The notes beneath the pieces were generated by a model. The model was given only the letters and a program-made list of their open reading frames with translations, did not search any database and was not told where the DNA came from. A program made the translations under genes and the position numbers. From positions 19,851 through 83,850 of the forward strand of contig CALHDG010000130.1 of the NCBI GenBank assembly GCA_938023075.1: a stretch of 64,000 nucleotides of DNA, read 5' to 3'. This document shows, one piece after another, positions 56,047-64,000 of this stretch (positions are counted from its first letter, which is position 1; each line of letters begins with the position of its first letter). Source of the DNA: an uncultured Chitinophagales bacterium (GTDB taxonomy: Bacteria; Bacteroidota; Bacteroidia; Chitinophagales; JAHDHT01).

Positions 56047-58401
56047 ATGAAAAATATTACCATAGTCATTATAGCATTGCTTCTATTTGTAGGTGAAGTA
56101 GCGTTTGCTCAACAGGCAAAAAAAATAGTGTTATTAGAACAATTTACCAATACGCTATGCCCTTCTTGTGGTTATCGAAACCCTGAGTTATACGATATGA
56201 TTTTGACAAAATACGATACCGAAATTATTCATATAGCTTATCATAACAATCGTCCTTTACCACCCGATCCTTTTTACCAAGCAAATCCTGAACCGGCAAA
56301 CATTAGAACGGACTATTATGAAATTACCGCATCACCAAGTATAGTTGTAAATGGCGATAAGCAAGCAGCCGCTAAACCACTATTAACAGCCGAACAGTTG
56401 GAAAAACAGTTAAACCAAACAAACCCACTTCATCTAACAATTGAAGAGAAAATTCAACCTGATAAAGAAAGGCAACTGCAAATATCGGCAAAGACTTCAG
56501 CAGCACTTCCTAATGCCAATTATAAATTGTTTGTAGCTGTTATTGAAAAAGACATATTTTTCTGCACTTATTTCGAATATATTTTTGATAATGTATTTAG
56601 AACGTTTTTAAGTGATGATCTTGGTGATGATATTAGTCTTTCAAACAATGAAAAAAATTATACCTATCAATATAAACCGAATACAGATTGGAATGAAGAA
56701 CAACTTTTTGTTGTGGCTTTTGTTCAAAATATAGAAACTAAAGAAATTATAAATGCTTCGGCAACAAAGCCACTCAACACCAATAAAACAACCCGTTTTG
56801 CCAATGATGACTTTTCATTATTAAGCACTATTGCTGATGATGTTTGTGGAGAAAATGCCGGTGCTATTGAAATAGATATTTGTGTAGATACCGCACCAAT
56901 GGAAGACCCGGTTAACCTTTCATTTACTTGGAGCAATGGAGCAACAACCCAAAATATTTACAATTTACCCGCAGGAAACTATGCTGTAAATATTACCAAT
57001 AATATCCTTCAAACAAGTACAGAACAATTTTATGAAATAAAGGGAAATGAGCAAATTAAGGTTGCTGTAAATACCCAAGCAGATACGGGTACTAATAATG
57101 GCAGCATTCAAGTACAAGCAACTGGAGGAAGTGGAAATTTGCTAATTAACTGGAATAATGGAGAGGCTACTTTTAATGTAGAAAATTTACAATCAGGTGT
57201 TTATGCTTTTACAATTACGGACGAAAATGGCTGTGCAGTTCAGCAATCTGTTGAAGTAAAAAGCGAACTGGTTATCAATATTGGTGAAGCTGTTGTAGAA
57301 GTTCAATCTGTTTCTTGTGCAGGCAAAAGTGACGGTTCGGTCAATATCAATAGTTCTGGTGATGTGCCAATCCATAAAATTATATGGCTTTTAGCTGATA
57401 AAACCGGAGACGAACTGACCGGTTTAGCTGCAGGTGATTATACCTTTTTTACTTTAGATGAAGCCGGTAATCAAATGCACGAAGGTAGTTTTACTATAGA
57501 AGAGCCTGCACCAATAGAATTAGTAATTCAACGTGCCAACGGATTTGAAGAACCTTACATTAACATTGAAAGTGTGCTTGGTGGAACTCCACCCTATCAA
57601 TATAGTTGGAGTAATAGCGCGACAACTCCGTTAATTGACAATATTGAATTTGGCGAATACAGTGTTAAAGTAACTGATGTTAATAAATGCTTGCAAATGG
57701 AAACAATTACCATCAAACAAAATACTTATCATATTCAGCAAATTTCTTGCCACGGTGCAAACGATGGAGCAATTGAAATACGCATCCATGATGGATTAAC
57801 CTATAATTTTAACTGGACTAATGGTGAAAATGAATCTAATATAAAAAATTTATCAGCGGGTAGGCATGGACTGACGGTAAGTAACGATGTAAGTTCGCAT
57901 TTTTTAAGTTTTGATATTACCGAACCTTTTCCTTTAATGCTATCTTTACGATATGATAGCCTAACCACATCCATTCAACCGGCAATTAGTGGCGGTACCC
58001 CACCTTACCAATTTTTATGGAATACTGGACTAACTCAACCCGTATTAGAAAATCCTGAAAATGAACGCTATGTCTTATCTCTAAGAGATAACAATGGCTG
58101 TATCAATGAAGCTGCTATTGAGGTTAAGGTTTTGTCTTCTATTTACAATACTTCTACGCGTAATTTAACGGTTTATCCTAATCCAGTAAAATCGTTTGCT
58201 TATATTAATTTGCCAGTATCTTTTAGGCATGCCAATAATATAGAATTATATAATGCAAAAGGAGCCAAACAATATTTGCCTAAGTCAATTGCCAATAATC
58301 AATTGCAGATTAATGTTGCCCACCTTTCCAATGGAGTTTATTTTTTGCAAATAGAGCAAAATCGACTTACATATATTGCGAAAACTTTGGTTTGGCGGTA
58401 A
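56047..58401 (+). CDS. Omp28-like thioredoxin-fold protein with SprB-type repeats and T9SS sorting domain
   Basis: EQFTNTLCPSCGYRNPELYD; repeats GGTPPYQYSWSNSATTPLI, GGTPPYQFLWNTGLTQPVL; VYPNPVKSFAYINLP...GVYFLQIEQNRLTYIAKTLVWR. Confidence 0.88.
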   Translation: MKNITIVIIALLLFVGEVAFAQQAKKIVLLEQFTNTLCPSCGYRNPELYDMILTKYDTEIIHIAYHNNRPLPPDPFYQANPEPANIRTDYYEITASPSIVVNGDKQAAAKPLLTAEQLEKQLNQTNPLHLTIEEKIQPDKERQLQISAKTSAALPNANYKLFVAVIEKDIFFCTYFEYIFDNVFRTFLSDDLGDDISLSNNEKNYTYQYKPNTDWNEEQLFVVAFVQNIETKEIINASATKPLNTNKTTRFANDDFSLLSTIADDVCGENAGAIEIDICVDTAPMEDPVNLSFTWSNGATTQNIYNLPAGNYAVNITNNILQTSTEQFYEIKGNEQIKVAVNTQADTGTNNGSIQVQATGGSGNLLINWNNGEATFNVENLQSGVYAFTITDENGCAVQQSVEVKSELVINIGEAVVEVQSVSCAGKSDGSVNINSSGDVPIHKIIWLLADKTGDELTGLAAGDYTFFTLDEAGNQMHEGSFTIEEPAPIELVIQRANGFEEPYINIESVLGGTPPYQYSWSNSATTPLIDNIEFGEYSVKVTDVNKCLQMETITIKQNTYHIQQISCHGANDGAIEIRIHDGLTYNFNWTNGENESNIKNLSAGRHGLTVSNDVSSHFLSFDITEPFPLMLSLRYDSLTTSIQPAISGGTPPYQFLWNTGLTQPVLENPENERYVLSLRDNNGCINEAAIEVKVLSSIYNTSTRNLTVYPNPVKSFAYINLPVSFRHANNIELYNAKGAKQYLPKSIANNQLQINVAHLSNGVYFLQIEQNRLTYIAKTLVWR

Positions 58402-58491
58402 AAATTTTTCATTTGGCTAAATAGTTTGCATTTATGATCTCGGTTAAACTATCCAAACAATAAAATAGTTGACACTTTTGATTTATTTTTA

Positions 58492-58635
58492 TTTGAAGCG
58501 AAACCAGGAAACATTATAAAAACGTGGGTCCCGCTTTCCGCTCAAATGCCGTTTGCTAACGCACAAAAGCCAACGCTTCAACGGCATAACCGCTGCAATC
58601 GGGGCTAGTTTAAAAACGTCGGTTCTTCGTAGAAA
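58492..58635. repeat. structured repeat family 1, copy 2 (core 58527-58607)
   Basis: Core GGTCCCGCTTTCCGCTCAA-ATGCCGTT...AACGGCAT-AACCGCTGCAATCGGGGCTA, 81 nt. Confidence 0.85.
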
Positions 58636-58784
58636 AAAAACGCAGCACTCGAAAACAGAAAAGTATCAACCACATTGATAAACTTGTCAAAATTTGAAAC
58701 TAATATTACATTCAGAAGTCTTGACCCCACGTAAAATGAACAGCTCGGTAAATTGTAAGTTTGTAGTATGATTTGGCAAGACCT

Positions 58785-58833
58785 CTCCCTTCAGTCGACG
58801 TGACAGAAACTTTGTCATTTCGACCAAAGGGAG
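58785..58833. repeat. REP-like imperfect hairpin
   Basis: CTCCCTTCAGTCGACGTGACA - 7 nt - TGTCATTTCGACCAAAGGGAG. Confidence 0.75.
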
Positions 58834-59114
58834 CAATCTTCTAACAAATACGGCTAAAGCTGAATGCTGAATTAACAGGAATTGAATACCAAAACTGTAC
58901 GTTGTCATTTTACGAATCGACAAGCTGGAAGTACTAAATTTAGGAATTGGAGTCAGGAGTTCTGACATTGAAAATTTCAGCTATTTCTTACATAAAAACA
59001 TACTTACATATTACATATAATTTATGAGATGTTTTTTAAAAAATATATTTAACAATAGTTTTGAAAGCTAAATAAATGTCTAAAAAAAAGTTAAAATATT
59101 TTAACAAGTATGTT

Positions 59115-59122
59115 TACATTTG
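59115..59122 (+). promoter_or_regulatory. candidate Bacteroidota -7 element TAnnTTTG (TACATTTG)
   Basis: Motif match 33 nt upstream of the ORF at 59155; -33 element not convincingly seen. Confidence 0.35.
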
Positions 59123-59154
59123 CGGCGTTTTAGTTAGGAAAAGTTAACAGATTA

Positions 59155-60396
59155 ATGGATTTATTTGACAAATTGCTACAAGACAGAGGTCCACTTGGAA
59201 AGTATGCCAATATGGGACACGAGTATTACATCTTTCCCAAATTGGAAGGCGAACTTAGCAGCCGGATGACCTTTAGAGGTAAAGAAAAAATTATATGGAG
59301 TATTAATAACTACTTAGGTTTAGGTAATCACCCCGAAGTACGAAAAGTAGATGAACAAGCCGCGAAAGATTGGGGTTTAGCCTATCCGATGGGTTCACGT
59401 TTAATGTCTGGCAATACCGATTATCACGATTTATTAGAAGAAAAACTATCTGAATTTGTCAAAAAGGAAGATACCGTACTGCTTAATTTCGGATATCAAG
59501 GCATTATGTCGGCAATTGATGCATTGGTTGACCGAAGAGATGTAATTGTATATGATGCAGAATCTCATGCCTGCATTTTAGATGGTGTTCGCCTGCATAT
59601 GGGCAAACGCTACGTTTTTACCCATAACAATATTGAAAGTTTAGAAAAGCAATTGAAAAGAGCTACTAAATGGGTGGAAGATACTGGTGGAGCCATCTTG
59701 GTGATTTCAGAAGGAGTTTTCGGTATGGCTGGAGATCAGGGTAATTTAAAAGACATTGTTGCCTTGAAAGAGCAATTCGATTTTAGATTATTAGTAGATG
59801 ATGCACATGGCTTTGGTACACTTGGCAAAACTGGTGCCGGTACGGGAGAAGAACAAGGCGTACAAGATGAAATTGATTTGTACTTTAGTACGTTCGCTAA
59901 ATCCATGGGCAGCATTGGTGCTTTTATTTCTTCTGATAAACAAGTAGTAGAATATTTAAAATACAATACCCGGTCGCAGGTTTTTGCCAAATCATTACCT
60001 ATGCCCATTGTAATTGGTAACCTAAAACGTTTAGAACTTTTACAAACTAAACCAGAGTTAAAAGCCAAACTTTGGGAAAATGTAGATTTATTACAAAGTG
60101 GCTTAAAAGAAAGTGGCTTTAATATTGGCAATACCAACTCTTGTGTAACGCCGGTTTACTTAAAAGGTTCGGTAAAAGTTGCGACAGGCTTAACATACGA
60201 CCTGAGAGAAAATTATAATATATTTTGTTCAATCGTAGTGTATCCGGTAGTTCCGAAAGATGTTATATTAATCCGTTTAATACCAACTGCTTCACATACC
60301 AAAGAAGATGTTGAAATAACCATTGAGGCATTTAAACGTGTCCGCTCTAAAGTAGAGTCTGGCGAATATGAAGAACAAGATTTTTTGGTGGGCTAG
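59155..60396 (+). CDS. PLP-dependent alpha-oxoamine synthase family (serine palmitoyltransferase / KBL-like)
   Basis: SINNYLGLGNHPEVRKVD; YDAESHACILDGVRL; LLVDDAHGFGTLGKTGAGTGEEQGV; TFAKSMGSIGAFI. Confidence 0.92.
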   Translation: MDLFDKLLQDRGPLGKYANMGHEYYIFPKLEGELSSRMTFRGKEKIIWSINNYLGLGNHPEVRKVDEQAAKDWGLAYPMGSRLMSGNTDYHDLLEEKLSEFVKKEDTVLLNFGYQGIMSAIDALVDRRDVIVYDAESHACILDGVRLHMGKRYVFTHNNIESLEKQLKRATKWVEDTGGAILVISEGVFGMAGDQGNLKDIVALKEQFDFRLLVDDAHGFGTLGKTGAGTGEEQGVQDEIDLYFSTFAKSMGSIGAFISSDKQVVEYLKYNTRSQVFAKSLPMPIVIGNLKRLELLQTKPELKAKLWENVDLLQSGLKESGFNIGNTNSCVTPVYLKGSVKVATGLTYDLRENYNIFCSIVVYPVVPKDVILIRLIPTASHTKEDVEITIEAFKRVRSKVESGEYEEQDFLVG

Positions 60397-60430
60397 GGTA
60401 ATTTAAGGCTCTACTAGTTATAAATATAAT

Positions 60431-60486
60431 ACAGACTTAGTGGAGGCTAAGGCGAGGCTTTTCAAGGTAGTATACCAGAAAATGGT
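60431..60486 (+). repeat. structured hairpin repeat family 2, copy C (5'-truncated)
   Basis: acagaCTTAGtggaggCTAAGgcgaggcttttcaaggtagtataccagaaaatggt matches copies A and B; left outer arm not seen. Confidence 0.65.
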
Positions 60487-60521
60487 AAAGTAACATGGTA
60501 ATTTGATTTTTTTCTCGTTCC

Positions 60522-62069
60522 TTAATGAAAAAGCACATGCAGCATAACTAAAGAAGCCAACATCCCTAAACCAATTAGCGAAATATTTCTCGATTCAGAA
60601 TGAAAAAATTCATGCCACTTTTTATAACGGGTTTTATATAAACTGATACTTGAAATGGCTAAACCCAAAACGATTACCCAACCTGCACGGACAAAGTAGT
60701 TCATATCTGGAAAAAATTGCTTTAACAAAATATTAGTAGGTATAGTCAATAAGAAAGCCAATAATACCAACCGATAATTTGGAGCTAAAATAAAAGCCGC
60801 AGAACAAATTAATACCACTATACCACAGTTAATGTAATACCGAAATTCGTTTAAGGTATGAGTAAAGGCAACTTCAGGGTTTTTAAATTTTACGTACAAT
60901 AAAATCAAACCCATCAAAATACCGGTAAATAAGGTAACTAAAATAGTTTTTCTACCGGCATTAACTATTTGGGTGTCTGTTGCATTTTTATTGATGTATT
61001 CTTTATAAATATCAATAGACCATAAAGTAGCCAGTGAGTTAAAGGTAGAATCTACGGTGCTCATTAATGAAGCAAATAGTGCGCACAAAATAATGCCTTT
61101 TACACCTATGGGTAAATAATCAGATACTAAGCGCGGAAAGGTCATATCCGGGTCGCTCAAACTGCTATCAATACCAAACAAAGCGATACCAGGTATTACA
61201 ATAATTGCAGCCATTATATACTTAGTAGCACCACCAACCATTAAACCAATTTGTGCTTCTCTTAAATTTCGCGCTGCTAACGACCGTTGTATAACCGTTT
61301 GGTTGGCACACCAATAATTAATGTTTAAAAAAAACAAGCCGAACATATGTGTCCATGGTAATTTTTCGTGACTGGCATCCAAATGTAAATGCATCAATTG
61401 AGGTGTTTTTTCATACAACATACGCCAACCACCAAGATGATGAACGGCAACAAACATCACTACCAACCCACCAATTAATAAGATGCTGAATTGTATGATA
61501 TCCGTTTTTACCACTGCCCCGAGACCACCCAAATATGTATAAATAGCTGAAAATACGCCCAAACCAATAACTAAAACTGCCATACGTATTACGCGGTCTT
61601 CTTCGTGAATCCAAAGTAAATAGTCTGAAAAAACCATATCGGCTGCATAGGCTCCCCAAAACAATGCCGAACCTAAAGTTAAGGTAGAAAAAATTGTAAT
61701 ATTTGCCAGCGAATAAAACAGTGCGACGGTTTTACCCAATCGTTTTTTTATAAATTGGGTAATGGTGGTAATTTTTTCGCTGAGGTACATCGGTACAAAA
61801 ATGAATACCGCCAGCAAAATACCTTGTACCGCATTAATTTCTAAACTTGCCTGCGCTAAACCGTACAGGTAAGCCGAACCCATCATACCCAAAAACTGAT
61901 AGCCATGAATATTAGTAGCTATAGTTGACAATGCCACTGAGGGCCAGCGTAAATTGCGGTTGCTTAAAAAATATTGATCTGTGGTAACCTCTTTACCGCT
62001 CGTTCTGCCGCTAATAGCAACCAAAAAAATGGTAGAAAAATAAAGTAATACGATTATCAGATCAATCAT
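60522..62069 (-). CDS. sodium:solute symporter family transporter
   Basis: Multi-TM SSS; RTSGKEVTTDQYFLSNRNLRWPSVALSTIATNIHGYQFLGMMGSAY; ALFASLMSTVDSTFNSLATLWSIDIYKEY. Confidence 0.93.
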   Translation of the reverse strand: MIDLIIVLLYFSTIFLVAISGRTSGKEVTTDQYFLSNRNLRWPSVALSTIATNIHGYQFLGMMGSAYLYGLAQASLEINAVQGILLAVFIFVPMYLSEKITTITQFIKKRLGKTVALFYSLANITIFSTLTLGSALFWGAYAADMVFSDYLLWIHEEDRVIRMAVLVIGLGVFSAIYTYLGGLGAVVKTDIIQFSILLIGGLVVMFVAVHHLGGWRMLYEKTPQLMHLHLDASHEKLPWTHMFGLFFLNINYWCANQTVIQRSLAARNLREAQIGLMVGGATKYIMAAIIVIPGIALFGIDSSLSDPDMTFPRLVSDYLPIGVKGIILCALFASLMSTVDSTFNSLATLWSIDIYKEYINKNATDTQIVNAGRKTILVTLFTGILMGLILLYVKFKNPEVAFTHTLNEFRYYINCGIVVLICSAAFILAPNYRLVLLAFLLTIPTNILLKQFFPDMNYFVRAGWVIVLGLAISSISLYKTRYKKWHEFFHSESRNISLIGLGMLASLVMLHVLFH

Positions 62070-62160
62070 AGAAAAATTATTAATTGGTGATTTTTTTTAA
62101 TTTATAATTCGACAGGTTTATCTAAGCCATAAATGTAGTTAACACCTTTTTCAATTTTTT

Positions 62161-62300
62161 TTTGAAGCGAAACTTTGTAGCATTGTAATAACGTAGGTCC
62201 CGCTTTTCGCTCAAATGCAATTGCTATGCTTCAAAACCTGCGCTGCAAAATTGCATAACCGCTGCAATCGGGGCTAATTTAAAAACTTCGGCGCTTCGTA
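62161..62300. repeat. structured repeat family 1, copy 3 (core 62196-62276)
   Basis: Core GGTCCCGCTTTTCGCTCAA-ATGCAATT...AATTGCAT-AACCGCTGCAATCGGGGCTA, 81 nt; outer GAAGCG/CGCTTC. Confidence 0.85.
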
Positions 62301-62379
62301 CAACAAAAAAAAAGATGACAATCCAAAACAAGAACGTACGTATCAACCACTTCGCTAAACTTGACGATAATTTTAAAAT

Positions 62380-63366
62380 TTAAAAGGCAAACCGAACGCC
62401 AACGTTAATACCAATGGCACTATAAGCGCCGTCGCTGGCAAGAATTTTATGGGTTGTTTCTGGAGTTGAACCATAAGTTGTACCTAAAGGTAAGGTAAGT
62501 CCGTTTGGTAAATCAACCATAACATTATTGCTACTTTCATTAATGGCATTATCAATTTCAATTAGGTCAATTACATCTACAAATTCAGTATGCTTGTAAA
62601 CACTACCTAAAGAAAGTAAGGGCAAAATGTCATATATTTCTCCATCGCTCATGGTAGCAATTCCTATTTTTACCTCACTGGTTGCTCTTCGAATACGGAG
62701 GGCTGTAAAGGCTACTTCACCATATATAGATAGGTTGTCGTTAAGTGCATAATCAATACCTGCTACCGATTCAAAACCCACACTAAATTGTCCTTTAAAT
62801 TCGGCTTCCAGATCAAAGCGGTCAGCCGTTATCATGTCACCATTATCATTGATGTAATTTAAAATAGCAAATTGTTCATTCACCAAAAGCGGGTCATTTG
62901 CTTCTCTCCGTGCGGTTACCGAACCTGCTACCGGAATACATAAACCTACTTTGGCATAGGGTGTAATATCTCCGGTGCCTGCCTTAAAAAGCAAAGCTGG
63001 TGTTAAGCGCAAATGCCAGGCGTTCGTATAAGTTTTATAAAAACCATCTCCACTTATGGTGTCTTGAACTAAAATTTCTGGTGAAGCGAAGTAATACACA
63101 CCTAATTCAAAACCAAAATTTTCATTAAACATAAAACCGGGTTGTACAGAGGCTCTAAAACCTTGACCAGCGTTACTGTATTGATTAGTTATATTTTGTT
63201 GTGTAAAATTATTACCATCTTTTACAAAATCGTAGGTTAAACCAAAAGGTTCAGGAGTAATAGGAACGCCATAACCAACATTAGCACCCACATAAAATTG
63301 GGCAGATAGTTGAGTACTAATTAAAAAACCGGAGATTAATAGACTGATTAAAAAAGTTTTTTTCAT
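62380..63366 (-). CDS. outer-membrane beta-barrel protein
   Basis: Signal peptide; FYVGANVGYGVPITPEPFG; terminal YSAIGINVGVRFAF. Confidence 0.85.
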   Translation of the reverse strand: MKKTFLISLLISGFLISTQLSAQFYVGANVGYGVPITPEPFGLTYDFVKDGNNFTQQNITNQYSNAGQGFRASVQPGFMFNENFGFELGVYYFASPEILVQDTISGDGFYKTYTNAWHLRLTPALLFKAGTGDITPYAKVGLCIPVAGSVTARREANDPLLVNEQFAILNYINDNGDMITADRFDLEAEFKGQFSVGFESVAGIDYALNDNLSIYGEVAFTALRIRRATSEVKIGIATMSDGEIYDILPLLSLGSVYKHTEFVDVIDLIEIDNAINESSNNVMVDLPNGLTLPLGTTYGSTPETTHKILASDGAYSAIGINVGVRFAF

Positions 63367-63455
63367 AATTTTTGCTTAATGTTTTGATATAAAAATTGCA
63401 ATATACAAACTAATTAGAATTGATTAAATTTGGAAATTGATTTAACGGAGTTTTT

Positions 63456-64000
63456 ATGAAAAGTAACAACCGTATATTAGAACCAACGGCGCGAAAGAGC
63501 CAGAACTTTTTCGAGAGTGATTTGATTTTACATCATTTTTTAAAAAAGTATTATTCTGAGGATGGCTTTTCTTACATGGAGAAAAAACTTAGTCGATTAG
63601 GTTTAAAGGCAGCCACAATAATGGATAAACTCTCTCAATTAGCTGATAAAAATCCGCCCATCTTACACAAAAGAAATGCTTTAGGAGAAGATATTAATGA
63701 AATTGAATTTCACCCGGCTTACGAAAGTTTAAAAGCAATTGCTGTTGAATCGGAGATGTTTCGAGTAAAGTGGGAGCCGAAATTAAAAGAACAATTTAAA
63801 GCAGAACGACATGCGCTCGGCTTTGGAGCAGGCTATTTATTTGCGATGGCAGAATGTGGCTTGTTTTGCCCCTTGTGTATGACGGACGGTGTTGCCCGAA
63901 TTATCAGTCGGTTTGCTAATGAAGAAGACCAAAAACGCTTGTTACCAAAAATTGCCACTTTGTATGCCAACGATTTATTTACTGGTGCCATGTTTTTAAC
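63456..64000 (+). CDS. acyl-CoA dehydrogenase (AidB-like), 5' part, continues past the window
   Basis: MKSNNRILEPTARKSQNFFESDLILHHFL...LFCPLCMTDGVARIISRFANEEDQKRLLPKIATLYANDLFTGAMFL; no stop before the window end. Confidence 0.85.
   Translation, partial: MKSNNRILEPTARKSQNFFESDLILHHFLKKYYSEDGFSYMEKKLSRLGLKAATIMDKLSQLADKNPPILHKRNALGEDINEIEFHPAYESLKAIAVESEMFRVKWEPKLKEQFKAERHALGFGAGYLFAMAECGLFCPLCMTDGVARIISRFANEEDQKRLLPKIATLYANDLFTGAMFL

Noticed and set aside
58687-58968. 93-aa minus-strand ORF
   Set aside because: Spans the REP-like hairpin and intergenic repeats; likely spurious.
59736-60137. 133-aa ORF antisense to the SPT/KBL-like gene
   Set aside because: Contained in a strong CDS on the opposite strand; no family signal.

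Overview
AT-rich chromosomal window from a Bacteroidota bacterium. Support for this comes from T9SS C-terminal sorting domains, gldE beside ssb/mutY, SprB/PASTA/LVIVD-type proteins and menaquinone genes. Most of the window is housekeeping: ssb, mutY, HU, rng, truA, moaA, a uridine-phosphorylase-like gene, ilvE, rdgB, dapF, pbpC, a fatty-acyl-CoA ligase, queG, pdhB, menE/menC, a SPT/KBL-like aminotransferase, a sodium:solute symporter and the start of an AidB-like acyl-CoA dehydrogenase. There is one tRNA-Val(GAC). Two cassettes stand out. (1) 29178-31495 is a low-GC two-gene unit with a 4-nt overlap: a B3/B4-domain protein (PheRS editing-domain fold) and a 552-aa protein that appears to join an effector-associated-domain-like N-terminus, a middle sensor-like region and a C-terminal SAM methyltransferase. 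(2) 50504-53833 is a tightly packed five-gene operon: a coiled-coil protein, a 287-aa sensor-like protein, a Ras/Rab-like small GTPase with a degenerate G3 motif, a histidine kinase and an Rcp1-like response regulator. The intergenic DNA holds three repeat families: a MITE-like element (two full copies with 23-bp TIRs plus a solo end), an 81-nt structured repeat in three copies whose central helix covaries, and a second hairpin repeat in three copies that also covaries. Small or decayed genes outside the ORF track include a 31-aa AURKAIP1/COX24-like ribosomal-type protein, a frameshifted Uma2 gene, a macrodomain remnant and an Rpn-type nuclease remnant. All calls were made by reading; no homology search was run.
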